Shown here: positions 49,444-63,068 of the stretch, piece after piece
Layout: each line of letters starts with the position of its first letter
How positions within the stretch are numbered: the stretch's first letter is position 1
NCBI RefSeq assembly: GCF_041260155.1
Contig: NC_091929.1
Span: 40,092,244-40,156,243 of the forward strand
Direction: 5' to 3'
Length of the DNA: 64,000 bases
DNA from: Ptychodera flava
Lineage: Eukaryota > Hemichordata > Enteropneusta > Ptychoderidae
Program-made: the position numbers and the translations under genes
Notes under the pieces: model-generated
Seen by the model: the letters and a program-made list of their open reading frames with translations, nothing else
Told to the model about the DNA's origin: nothing
The model's database searches: none

Positions 49444-51085
49444 TGTGAGATAAATTTCCACGTGTTCCTCCTCTTTTTATAAAAATACAGCAGTCACGTA
49501 CTAATTTGTACACTTTCACGCATTCACATGTATGTGAACGTAGTCGTAATTGAATGGTTTACTTATATTCCATCGCTCATAAAGAGATTTGGTGCTTTTA
49601 TGTAATAAAAGTATTTCTTTCATAGACTGCATGACTCGGTTGCTTCACAAACTCCCCTGTTTTCGATCGAGCCGGGTTATTACTTGGAGCTGAATGTTAA
49701 GATCATTGAGGTCGTTCTAACTAATAGTCACCCCATGCCAACAAATGTCTTGCACGCGACGTAACGAGCTCACCATTGCTGAATGTTGAGGTGGAACATA
49801 TTCATTCTGAGCTACCCTTACTGTTTTCTTGGCCTTCTTAAATAACAAGATCAACGAAAGGACTATATTATAAGATCGAACGTACTATTTGTGCGAGATG
49901 CTACTTTGAAACCCTCCAAATGTTCATGTCAGCAATATCGGAGCGTAGTGCGAGGGCTGTGTTTATTTTGCTTGTTAATTTGTTTACTTGCAAGCTTTAA
50001 GTGTGGTTCAGTAATATTCAAAAGCGGTCGGTGACCAAGCTTTGTTCACAACTTGCTATGCGAGATATTTTCCTAACTTTGTGACAAAGTTTTTAATTCT
50101 AGGGTCGTGTCACTCATTAATGGACGTTTAGAGTTAGGCATCATACGGGCATTTAAGCAGTACCATCCGAAAGACAAGTTTGTGTCCTGAACTTCTCATA
50201 GGAAGAATATCAAACAAACGATTTCAAGTTCGAGTTAATAGCAAGGATGGTGGATTTGGTCAATCACAGCAAAGTTTTTATTCACTTACTGATTTACTAG
50301 TTACGTTCCAACGTAGGAAACGGAAATTGACATGTTCATAAGGGTTCGCAATTCCTAACATTTTTTCGTTGAGATAGAGATATTTCTGACGTCATCCATT
50401 TCAGCGCTGACCTAAGAGGGACAGAAGGAACTCCAAGACTTGACATTGCGTGATCATATCAGCCAGGTAGGTCATATCGATGCTGCGATAGCGTTATCCA
50501 AGGATACTAGGCAATCATAATATGTAAAAGGTACATTCCACTTTATCTAAACGTGTGTATGAATTCACACACATTTCATTGTCATGTAATCGTGAGGCAT
50601 AGATACACTGTTGAGGTTGGAACGGCGCTCATTAATTTGTTTGGTATGAACAGCCAATGTTAAATATAGTTAACAAGACCTGTTATGAAGAGAAAGGTCC
50701 CAAAAAACCCGATCACATAAAATGGATATCATTACAGTATTGCCTTAACATTATGACAGATTTAAAATATGTAGCGGAAAAAAAATAATGCTTAATATTT
50801 ATGGTCTATCTAATCTGAAAGAGCAAAGGTCTACGTGGCAATATTACATTGGAACAGATTCTGACAAATAATGATCTTTCTTTCTGAGAATTCACATATA
50901 AAAATTCTTTATTCAGCTATTTTTCAATGACTTAAATAATTCTAGGTAATAAGAAATAAGTGCAAGTAAGTTTATGAAGAACAAGAAATCTGAAAACAAG
51001 CAAACAAACAAACAGGACCATAATAAAATATGGCATATCGTAAGGTGGGGAGATACAGGATCCCTTGTATTAGGATGGGAAAATT

Positions 51086-51210
51086 ATCATATCATATCAT
51101 ATCATATCATATCATATCATATCATATCATATCATATCATATCATATCATATCATATCATATCATATCATATCATATCACATCAGATCAGATCAGATCAG
51201 ATCAGATCAT
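51086..51210 (+). repeat. (CATAT)n then (CAGAT)n array, unit B
   Basis: Paralogue of the unit A array, slightly shorter, with the same pentamer switch at its 3' side. Confidence 0.97.
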
Positions 51211-53081
51211 ATCCTTGTATAACACATCCTTTATCATGTCATACACTATAGTACAATATAATACAATAGAAAATATTACAACAGCAGAGCTTTTATTATC
51301 AATTTTTGAAAATGTAGTTCATAAACTCTAGCCAAAAGACAACGAATCACAAATTCTGTTCTAATATCTGAAAATGTACGTCAAAAAAACGACGTAAATT
51401 TATTGCCGACATGAGAAAAGACACTTCTGCTGATATAGTCCACTGCTGTCATGAAGAACGAACGAATTTACGCTTGGCTATCCGTCTGTTGCTTTGTCTA
51501 TTTGAACGATAGAGTTGCTTTTTCGGCAACACCACAAATAACGGTAATTCTGTTCGATCACTGACTGGCATACTATCTTGTTTTATCTGATGAAGTCACT
51601 TTGCCGAACATGTCACTGTACGTTATTGGTCCAAGGGTGTTTCAATGTGTATGTTGGCGCTACGCCAGTAGGGTAAAGGTTTGCCTACCACAACTTTACT
51701 GATATCTGGTCAATAATACTGGTGTCACCTTTGCTCCAAAGGCCGAAGTTTTCTTTCATTTAAATGAGAACAAGCTAGAGGCTATCTTTGATAGATCTCA
51801 ACTAATGAACTTGTGTAAGCACGTAATTCTAATGTTAACTTTTGTACCCTGCCTGTATACATAAATTGGCCTCGTAGTGCAAAGTAGGTGGTGAATAAGG
51901 TTCAAGGATGGGTCATTCGATCATCGTCCATTGTGATCCTTTTAACGTGTCTTTAGGCATACCTGTGGTCATCAAACTTTTCATAAACTTTAACATTTCA
52001 ACCCAGTTCCCTGTAAGCAGGTCACACTGGGCATTGATAGAATTGGGTAAGGCTAACTTATGGCGGTGAGAAGTTGTGGCCAATTTATTCCCTATACAGT
52101 TTCATGAAAATATTTAGCGATGGATACGGTAATTAGATTATATTTACAGCATCGCATTGTCGAAAGTGAGATATCATAATGCTATGTACATCAACGTTCT
52201 CCACAATCAATGTATAATTATTGATAATTGTATGTTCAATCCTATTTAAATCCATATTCAGTGTTGTTACCGACAGTGAAATGGAAATTAACGCAATACT
52301 TTGTAAATTAATTACTAAATCTATGGGATAAACATATTTTGACATTTCCTTGTTATTCAGTTTTTTTTTTGTTGTATAAAGAATGGCTTCTCCCGTTGAG
52401 TGTTCTAATCACCGTTACTTATGTACATGTGAATGGCTTCGGCGATATGGCTCTTCTGTGAGCACTGATGTCCCCTTGTATCGCATTCTGACATACTGGG
52501 CGTACTTTATGCACGTAGCAAATCGTCGCTTGCATTTGACCCCATGACCTCATCTAAAATGTAACTTCCCGTATGCGATTGATAAAACATGACACTATCC
52601 AATTCTGACACTCCGAATTTGAAATCTTGGAATGCGTGTATCTCATAACCCCTTTGTCCAATAGACGTTCATGTTTACATAAGTTCACATCCATTCGTTT
52701 ATGCCACTATCATTGTTAATCATTCTTTGAGATTTGACCTAATTTTCCATATTTCAACATGTTAGGTCTTGCTCTTACAAAAGAATACCACTTTTTGTAA
52801 TTAGCTCTTATTGTGCACAGTCTGTCAGTTCAGGGGTATAGATATATGCTATCTGTACTCTCATTTGAAGTGAACACCGACAAGGAAAAACACGGTGATT
52901 CTTTCGCTGTAATTTGTTTATGGTCATACAATCAAGATGATAACCTTAAAACCTATGTTCTTACACAGGGCTATATTATCAATTTAATTGCGTGCAAAAA
53001 TAAGATTGACCACTGCGTTCTGAACAGCATATGATAATCTGTTTCGGTTTTTAACACCTTTATGTCAGAGTATTCGTTATA

Positions 53082-56000
53082 ATGCAACCACAGCGAGATG
53101 AACCAAGCCAGCCGCAGGTACAAGGGCTGCAATCATACACATCTCTAAGTCAGCAATTGCAACGGACAACAAGGAATGGTACAAGACCAGGCTTTGCCAA
53201 TCGAACCATCACTGGGCTTAGTTTGTGTCAACTTCTTCTAGGTGGTATTGCCGTGGCTTTGGGAATAACAGCAATATTATTGGATGTTTTGATTCAACAA
53301 TCGCTTGTGGAATATGGTGTGGCGCATTCGTAAGTGATGCATTTTTAGCTCACGTGTGTAAACACGTGGGCTATTGTCATAGCGATGTCTGTCTGTCTGT
53401 CCGTGTGTGTGTGTGTGTGTGTTAGTGTGTGTGTGTGTGTGTGTGTCTGTCTGTCTGTTTACACGATAACTCAAAAACGCCTGAACGGATTCAAGTAAGA
53501 TTTGGTACACAGGTACCATATGCTACTTGCAAGAACTGATTAGATTTTGGTTAGTGTGGCTTGCATATTAATGAAGTTATGCAATATCGTTTTTTTCCGT
53601 ACAATGGTTTCCCTATGGAGACGGTAATGACAGAGTAGACATATATCAAGAAATACTGCACAAAATTTCATGAAACTTTTCACACATGACAATCTCAGAA
53701 CATTATGATGGTACTGTGAGTGTCATGTCAATTACCTTCTCATTTGCATATTTAATGAACTTTTGTTATTAGTGAGATAACTCTGAAATTCCTGTACCAA
53801 ACTTGATGATACTTGCAACAAATATTGATCTGATATATATCTAATTATACTTTGAAGCATTGGGCAGTGTCAAGTTAATAAATAGGTCATTTGCATATTT
53901 TATGAAGTTTTGTAATTAGTCATATAACGCCGATATAACTTCACCAAATGTGATGAAATCTGCTACAGATACTGATCCGACTGTTATCTAACTGTAGTGT
54001 AAAGCATTAAGTAGTGTGAAATTAATTAAGGGTTCATTTGCATATTTAATGAAATTTGTAATTAGGTAAATAACTCTCAAATCACGGCACCCAAGTCTTT
54101 GAAATTTGGTACAGATATTTTGATAAATATCTAATTTTACTGAGAAGCATTTGGCAGTGTCAAGTTAACAAATAGGTCATTTGCATATTTTATGAAGTTT
54201 TGTAATTAGTGATATAACTCCAAAATAACTGCACCAAATGTGATGAAATCTGCTGCAGATACTGATCCGACAGATATCTAATTGTGGTGTAGAGCATTTA
54301 CTTGTGTGCAGTTAATTAAGGGTTTATTTGCATATTTAATAAACTTTGTAATTAGTGATATTACTCCAAAATTACAGCGTTAAATTTGATGAAACTTGCT
54401 ACAGATGTTGATCTGATAAATATCCGATTGTAATGAGAAGCATTGAACAGTGTAAAGGTAATAATTAGCTCATTTGCATATTTCATGAAGTTTTATAATT
54501 AGTCATATAACTCCGAAATAACTGCATCAAATGTGATGAAAATTGCTGCATATACTAATCTGACAGATATCTAACTGTGTTGTAAAGCATTTAGTAATGT
54601 AAAGTTAATTAAGGGTTCATTTGCATATTTAATAAACTTTGTAATTAGGTATATAACTCTGAAATTACGGCACCAAATTTTGTGAAATGTGCTACAGATA
54701 TTGATTTGATAAATATTAGATTGTGCTATGAATCATTGAATAGTGTCATTCAAGTTAATTTAGGGATTATTCGCATATTTAATGAACTTTGTAATTAGTG
54801 ACATTACTCTAAAATTACAGCATTAAATTAAATGAAACGTGCTACAAATGTTGATCTGATGGATATCTAATTGTCCCATGAAGCATTGAGCAGTGTCAAG
54901 TTAATTAACAGCTCATTTGCATATTAGATAAAGTTTTGTAATTAGTGATTAAAATCTGAGAGTACTGTGCAATGTTGAAAAAAACCTGCTTCATACAGTG
55001 ATAACATATATATCTTATTGTTCTGTGAAGCGCACTACTATTAATGAACCTGCGCTGTTGTAAAACACGTGAGCATATTCAGTTCATATCTGGTTGTTTT
55101 ATGTCATGTAAAGAAAAAATACTGCTACACGGCGATTCTTGGCGCCACACAATCTTGTAATGCTTGGCTTTCCTATAGATAATTTGACTCAATTTTAAAC
55201 TTGCTGAGAATATTAAATTTCCGTCTTGTCGTTAGCAAACAAAAATACTCTCCCTTGGAGCAAAGAGAGAATAGATGTACTTCCACTGGCGAATGTCTGT
55301 CAATATCGGAACCGTGCTTCTATGAAATAAGAAAACTTTGCATGGTGATTCTATTTCTATTCCTAATTATGAAAGAACTATTCAAAAGTTTCGGAAAACA
55401 ATATAAGTTATGTTAAAAATAGAAATGCTTTTCTGAAAACTTCAATTAAAGAACCAAACAAACAGGTTTACTTATCATTAAGGAAGATAATATAAATATA
55501 ATTATGTTTAATACTTGTTTCTGATATGCACATGCGTATTATATGACGGTAATTGAGTCATTATAGGCGATGCAAATGCAGCAGCTGTACTTTCCTTTCC
55601 TGTATTGAATATTATCATAGGGCGTGTATTGAATACTCTGATTCACGTACCTTTAAATTGTTTTGCAACTCGCATATATGACAATGGAGCAAAGATGGAG
55701 ATCTGCAATGCGCTGGAAAAATTTTCGGGGAAATTAAATACAAATAAAATAAATAAATTTTCGAGCTTAATTTTGTACTCCTCTAATTTTAAGGGGAACG
55801 TAAGGAGTAGGAATGAGTTTGGTAATGTTCTTATTAATAGTGGCTAATAAATCCTTTAATATTTCCAGTTCTTGGTCAGCGGTGTATTTGGACTTTTGGC
55901 TGCATTGATAAAGGCTAATGGATTGGTGAGTTATCCTTATAATAGAAATGCTTCCCTGAAAACATTAATAAAACAACCAAACAAATAGGTTTACTTACCA

Positions 56001-59000
56001 TTACGGCTAGTTGATTACGTTTTATGAAATCCATCATTACAGTACTTAATTTTCAAATTTACAGCACATTTTTGTTTCCGGGTCAGCCCCCTTAAAATCT
56101 GGTGTTTAGTGTCTAGTTTTATGATGTTAAATGAAAACGTTGCACCTGTTATCGGCCAGGTGACGGATAATCGAAAGATGATAATCAATACATTCTTTCA
56201 TAAATTCGGTTTTAATCAATCTTTGCGGTCAGTCGAGTCCGCTAACTCTAACTTTTAGAATGCGTGAATTAAACGAAATTCACTCTGGATCAAAATCAAT
56301 ACATGTATATACGAAAACCCCTCCTCAATTTGCAATGGCAATTTAAAACAATACTTTGTCAGCTACTTATGCCATGTATTAATAATGATTTAGCCAAGAA
56401 GAAATAATTTTCAACGACTGACATCCGTTTATTCATCATTGCAGATTATAGCGTCAATGATTCTTTCGGCAGTGTCAGCATCTCTGTTTGCGCCTGTACT
56501 TTTGCTCATGGCGTATTTATGATATACGAGGATCATTACTGGTACTTCCCTGATGTAAGTTTTTACACAAACCGAGGTGAAATGACACACCTACATATAT
56601 GAGGGGTAGTGATAACCCTGCTGCACATTAACAAGTCTTGAAAAGTGGCCTCTATATGAGACAACAGCGGAAGTTATCGCGAGGCATTTTAATTTTCTCT
56701 AGTTCTTGACTTTACCTGTAACTGGAGCTAGAAATGACGTCTGATAAATTATCATAATTGATGCCTTTCCACTGTGTATAATTCATTAACATCGAAAGGA
56801 AAAATGAAAGAGAGAAAAAGGCTTTACTTCATCACAAGTAAAGTAATGGAGATGGTAAGAATTAAAACCAGACTAGAAATCAAATAAAGACAAGTAAAAT
56901 TATGTCTTACCAGAAGTATCTTAATTCAAATAGCTCTAGCGAGTGGGCATGCCTTTAACGCTTTGCGATTCAAAATCATGTGGCCCGATTTGATATGCCA
57001 CCGTGACAGTAAAGTGGAATCAACATAGCGTTCGATACACGACACACCGAACACAGGGGCAACTTTGTAATGCTACTTTCTGTACATCTTTTGTTGTAAC
57101 ACGTGGGGACTTTTTGAAAGTTTTCAACGACTACCAATTCTTGTAAACTAATGGCAAATAATTTTGGCAGCCATAAGATGCGCGCGTCTGTCGATGGGAA
57201 ACAATACAAGTTATAATTTGTTGTACATACAGTTAGTGAATTTACACTATCATATTTCAGCAACGCACTGTCGAGTGTATTCATATCAAAACATTTGTAA
57301 ACATGAGTAAAGTGGGAGTTTATTTGTCATGACGTTTCCTATACTTAAAAATTCACCTGCACCTGTAGTTACACTAACTTAAAATATGTTGCTTTCTTTC
57401 CAAAGATTTAAGAATTAAAATATAAAAGTTCTTAGTCCGTTCTTTATGGATATCTTATCAAACGTTCACTCTTGTATGATATCTAATATTGAGTAGTTTT
57501 TTTTCCCATGATCATATTCGGTTACTACCTCACATGGCAAATGAACTATTACTAATGACTTTAATACTCTCTTAAACTACATAGATCGGTCACGTTGTAT
57601 TAGACTCTTTCTTGATGATTGTAGCCGTCGCAGAAAACGTCATTGCTGTAATCTCATCAGCTTTCTGTTGTAGAGCTGTCTTTCATAACCAACTTCTTAG
57701 CGTAAGTTATTTTTCAATATTAACGAAAATATAGAATCTCTTGTGACATCACTATACATCCACTTTGTACAGACTGAGATTAAGCTGTTTGGTCCTGCAT
57801 TTCATTTTATTCAGAATGACCTACTGGTCTCTTGGTGCCTGTTTCAATATATCAAAACATTAAATCTGTTGTTAAATGGCATCCCTAAATTCCTGGTCCT
57901 TGCACAGATCTTTTTGACGTTGGCTATTTGCATGGCATTAATCCTTCGCTCGCCCTCTGAAAGTTATATTAACTTGTTCAGTCTATTGTGACATACGGCT
58001 AACGAAAGAAACTTTCAATTTTAATGCGACAGTCCTCAGACCCCCTTTTATGGCATCAATACTCACTACTTGCACAATGCTAGTATTTCTATGAATGCAC
58101 TGTTTTTCTTTCTTACATGAGCCAATGGAAGCCCCGTTTGTCTTTGTGTTTATCATACGTGCACAAGTTTGGTAATAATACCAAACGTCTTCCGGATCCA
58201 GTGTATATTTTATTCAACGGTTTTAGTTACTTTTACGTTATACCTTTTCTGTGCAAACCTTTAGCGACCTTCCTTAAATCCATGCTTTCATTTTGAAATT
58301 CGAACGTTATTTAGCCTACATACTTCTTGCAAGTATTGATTTATGATCTTTTATGTACATATATTCAACTGATTTTCTCTGATGTTTTGAAAATATTCCT
58401 GGTCATGTTAAAACTATTGCACAGCCTCTCCACCACTGTGATTATATTTTTGTGTGTGCGATGTGTGATTGTGAGTGTACGAGCGTGAGTGCTTCATGAA
58501 CTCTACAATATATGGACGGGTCCCATTCAGAAATTGTATCAACTTAGCCCGGTTATTGAACTACTCTAAAGTGGGGATTTGGCCGAGCCGTTCTGTCTGT
58601 TGCTTCTCCGCCAGGTGACTTGATGCCGTATGTTTTGAGTTTTCACCCGATTGAAAACACCGTATTGTAATCTGTTGATTACTAAGCCTAAACCAAGTCT
58701 AACTAATCGATCCTGGACTGTCTGTAGTTGTTATGCTAATTTTAAATAATATTATTCCTTTATAGTTGATGAATGGTACGTTCCCCTATGGTGTTCCCAA
58801 TGAGAGACGGAATATTCAACAGGAAGATCCCATGGAAAGAATGGGGCTAATTAATAATCCATGGGTCGTGTCGTCTAGCATCCAGCATGAACAGCAAAGA
58901 ACAGGTGAGGCTACATAGTAAAGATTAGAAAGTAACTCACGTTATTTGGATATAGAACTTGATGATTATACAAATGGAACATCTAGATTTATCTTGAAAG

Positions 59001-59589
59001 CGCACACAACGATGTACAAAAAGACGATAAATTTCTCTACAAAAATGATCATGACTGTTGACAAGATTTTATTTTTATTTTTTGTGTTGTGATTTGTTTG
59101 CTCAAAGAGTTTTAACAAATTTAATGCACTTTGCTAACAGGTCATAACGGATCAACACGAGGTACGGTCTGTACCAATGCACATTGCGCCATTCCTTATT
59201 ACCAGGAGGTCCCAGGATACCAACAAAGGACAGGCTGTACCTGTTTGCATCGGCCCCAGCAGATGTTTCACCATCAACAACAGCCATTATGTCCTTCGTT
59301 TGGACAACCACAACATGTACACCAACCACTGTCGCAGCCACAAATCAACCGACAACAGCATACTGAACCAAACAAATTACAGAGACCCGGACCACTGCAG
59401 CAGCAATCGCAGGTGCTGCTTACTCCACAGTCCCAGGTCCAGCAACACCAACAGTACCAAGGAAATGACATCACCAACGTAGAGGGCGCAGGCGTAAATT
59501 CTGACGGCAACGAAGCTGCCTCTGCCGCTCCAGCTGAGTACTGTGTCAACGATGATATGAGATCTCCTTTAGTGGAGAACGAAGCTTAG
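53082..59589 (+). pseudogene. CD20/MS4A-like four-transmembrane protein, copy B (frameshifted)
   Basis: The same seven exons as copy A: 53082-53329, 55869-55925, 56065-56159, 56445-56554, 57585-57701, 58766-58904, 59141-59589. Exon 7 is open to the common end DDMRSPLVENEA, and exons 2, 5 and 6 are clean. Exon 1 has the G missing from copy A but lacks one T (ATATTATT against ATATTTATT), so the reading leaves the CGIWCGAF frame. Exon 3 is net -1 (two bases lost, one C gained). Exon 4 lacks one A (CTCATGGCG against CTCATGAGCG). Exon 5 is two codons shorter and differs at its 5' end. Intron 1 carries a 1.75-kb Helentron-like insertion. With three shifts in membrane exons and an altered poly(A) hexamer, it is more decayed than copy A. 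Role unknown; MS4A proteins are membrane signalling or channel-associated proteins. Confidence 0.65.
53347..55098 (+). mobile_element. Helentron-like element in intron 1 of copy B
   Basis: Unit A gives the empty site (GATGCATTTTTATCTTAATG). The insertion starts AGCTCACGTGT after a T-run with its inverse ACACGTGGGCT, then GTCTGTCTGTCTGTCC and a GT array. The unit start TTTGCATATTTAATGAAC then recurs about every 145-150 bp, with TTTGATGAAACTTGCTACAG cores. It ends near ACACGTGAGC, the inverse of the left end. No protein. Confidence 0.7.
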
Positions 59590-59814
59590 ACAACATTTCT
59601 CGCGCTCTGACCAGTACTCTTGATCAATAACTCTTTCTACTGTGTTCACGTGGCTATAAATATGGCTGATCTAGACACTGCAGATTCTCGGATCAGTGCA
59701 TCTAACGTGTGATGATCCACATGACAATCAATTTGGTCATTGAAGTCAAAATAGAAAATGAACAGAAAATAGAAACGCAAGAATATGTACTCAGACTCTT
59801 ATAATGTTACAATT

Positions 59815-60035
59815 AACATGATTGGAACTAATTTAGGATAATTGGATGGTGAAGTAATGTCGATATAATCTGTAAATGTAAGGTCATCTGAAGTTCTTTT
59901 TTAAGTAATTAGTTACACTCTTGTTTTTATGAGTAATTTGTAATATTGCGACATTCAGCTATATGGCACGTAACACTTTTGAGAAATTTGAAAAATATGA
60001 AAATCCAATTATCCCAAATTAGTTCCAATCGTGTT
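59815..60035. mobile_element. MITE with 5-bp TSD (CAATT)
   Basis: CAATT at 59810-59814 and 60036-60040. Termini AACATGATTGGAACTAATTT and its inverse belong to the same family as 33399-33608. Absent from unit A, where a different element lies within about 10 bp of the equivalent point. Confidence 0.85.
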
Positions 60036-60040
60036 CAATT

Positions 60041-62134
60041 TTCAGTGATTTAAAACTTGAAAGCAATAGTCACTTTAAAATCTAGTTTTCATGGTATTGC
60101 TTTGCTGATGTTCCAAGCTTGCTCATAGCGTTATTGCTAAACAGTGGCTTCTATATCCATAAATGTGAGGTAATTAAATTTACACTACTCTAATCTTAAA
60201 CTTCCCACGGCGATTTTTTGAGTTTTTTAAACAATGAGAAACAGTAACGATAGTGTTGACTTAAGGTAGAAGGTGCCTCGGGGACTGACTTATATACTCT
60301 CAAACTTTTTCAATTCGGGTTCGACAAACCACTTGTGGGGGATTATTTTTAGGCTTTACAGTAAGTCAAGTTTTCACCGGCTTAGTTTTAACTCGTGATT
60401 TTTATATCGTAGCCATAGAGTTAAGACTGGGGTGGGGCGGCCATTTTGAATTTCAAATATCGGTAAATATTGGGTAATTCGTTTCTCTAAAACCAAAAGT
60501 TGGACGGTGACCCCGATTGTTATTCCTTGCATTGAAAGAGAATGGTTGAAAGTTTGCCTGAAGAAAATTTGAGTGAAAGTTTAAGTCTGTGTACTTAAAC
60601 TGCTAAGACTCTCATATTCTTATGGGTAATATTATCCAATGATAACACTTTACGTGTTTAAGCAAAGCGCGAAATAGATATTGCTATGACTGAGCAGATC
60701 ATCCCACAACACCATTTACATCCTCATGTTAAATTCACCCCCTTTTCATGTCGTTGATGAAGAAGTAGAACCACTCTTTACCGGTTACTTTCCTCAAATT
60801 TATCTCCATGGTTGTTTGACACGATTATCTCGCACTAATATCGCCGGTGCTACGGAAAATTTCATGTTGTTAACATTCAAACAATAAAGGGATTGTTTTA
60901 ACAAATGCAGTGTATTTTTGCCATACAAGTAGCTTCAAATATGAGACTTGTATGAAACAAACTTTATAATAACTTTTAAAGAAAGTGTCAGTACTACAAA
61001 AAGTCGTTATAACTGCGTGGCTGTCTGGCGTCATTTGCTTATCAGGTCTCGCGCTTTTGGTCACGTGAGGCGATATCAGTTTGAAATTACCCACATTCTC
61101 AAAATTCATGAGCCACGCGTTAATTACCTATGAAGTACCTGTTAGACCTTGAACTCGAGATATGGAATATTGAAATCTCTCCACGGATGCCTACTCTCAG
61201 ACGACAACTTTTAGATCCTTGAATTTACTGAGTGGAACATGTCATTAGATGTTTAATCTATTTGTTAAGCATTGCTGTCATGTCAACTCTCAAAGAATAA
61301 AACGATGCCATCATCATTTGCAACTATAATAGTGTTTGCATAGAAACAGCTTCGGGATTAGAATCAAGTGAACCGTGTTAATTATTGAGCGAGATCTATT
61401 TACGGAATAACCAGCTTAAATGATGCAATGGATCGTTTATATAAATGAGATCCAAAAATATGATTGCTAGCTGCCTTTTAGAATATGTCGCATTTCTTTA
61501 TCATATGACACTCTCGGCCTTCAATTTGCGGCTTTCAGGCATACCTGTTACAGTTATTAAAATATTTATGAAATCCAAATACCAAACTTTCAGAAGAATG
61601 TAAAAAAGAAATTAATATTTTGTATCTTTTTCACTTGTTAAAAACTGGTATAGTAAACCTTACATAAGTCACGTGTTTAATGGATTGAGAAATGTGACGA
61701 CGCTTATCCAATGATCTGACACAGTGTAATGTTTGTTATCTGTAGCATTCAATATATAATGATTATAATCTTTAAAAAATGAAACAAAATTTTGTGATTG
61801 TAACCTGTGCCAAAGCCAAAATCGTTGTGGTCGAGGGAAACAGGTCGTACATGGTGAACCTATCTGCTCAGCATTAGTGAAAAGGGCTTGTTTTGATACA
61901 CGGTGAACTGCCAACTCTGACTGGCTTCGGTTACATTTAAGACATTAATCCACCTTAGGGCTTCCCTGTAAGTATAAAACAAGGTAAACTGCCTAAACAT
62001 TGTTACCCTATGGCATTGTGACTCCACTTTTCCCCAATATTTCACTCAATGTCTGTCCAAATATTTGATATTTTTTTCGCAAGTTATTAAAGTCTTCGCA
62101 TTGGAAGAGACAAGTCTCATGATTAATTTTCATT

Positions 62135-62191
<57 letters not shown>

Positions 62192-62230
62192 ATGAGAGAG
62201 AGAGACAGAGAGAGAGAGACAGAGAGAGAC

Positions 62231-62320
<90 letters not shown>

Positions 62321-63068
62321 TGACACAGAGAGCCAGAGCTAAACCTTGAAAACACTTCACAATCATCCAAATCAACAGACTTTGACGAGATGTTGTTATT
62401 TAGTTATTTAGATTTTAACTTCTAAGTTCTTTTTATACGAGTGTGTTTCGATAACTGGTATCGTTTACTCCGAATAGGAGAAAATACAAGCGAAAAGAAG
62501 AATACTGGTTGGTTTGTTATTAAAATTAGTGCACATGCACTCAGTTTTGTTAACATCATAAAGAGGTATCCTGTAGCTGCGATGCGGAAGCATATTACGT
62601 CAGTGTTACAACAATGTATGTACCTTTACGTAATCTCATTTGAAGAAGCCACCATAGCAAAGTTCAAAACTTTTGAAATTGTCCTACAAATTTGTTTCTA
62701 TTTTTGAAAAACAAAAGATGACTTTAAATAATTATTACCTCAATACCCGTCCACCGTGACATACTTAGTTGTGTCGTTTTCTTTGAATCGGCTCGTCATG
62801 CCCTCAAATGTTTCTAGGCACGTCCACCTGCACGAATATCACGTTGCACAAAGTGCCACGACCTGCTTCGCAAAGCTAGTTAATTATCAACTTTTACAGA
62901 ATTAGCGAGTTTACCGTCCACACATGCAAGCTCTCCCTTCTCTCCTCCCTCCAATCCATCCATAAATATAAGATACAAAAATATATGCATAATACGTACA
63001 TTCAAACAATCGTTCTGTGTAAGTGTCATCTGTTAAACATGTTTCGGTAACATACATGATAATTGAGG
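60041..63068. other. No gene recognised
   Basis: Matches unit A to about 60.9 kb, then unmatched AT-rich sequence. Apart from the GA/GACA microsatellite I see no exon, TIR or tandem repeat. The last ~100 bp are the 3' flank of the GPCR. Confidence 0.4.
62139..62322 (+). repeat. (GA)n-(GACA)n compound microsatellite
   Basis: About 95 bp of GA followed by about 85 bp of GACA. Frames such as CLSV and RERE repeats are artefacts. Confidence 0.97.

Noticed and set aside
62008..62375. SLSLSL / CLSV frames resembling a low-complexity membrane protein
   Set aside because: Translation of the GA and GACA microsatellite.
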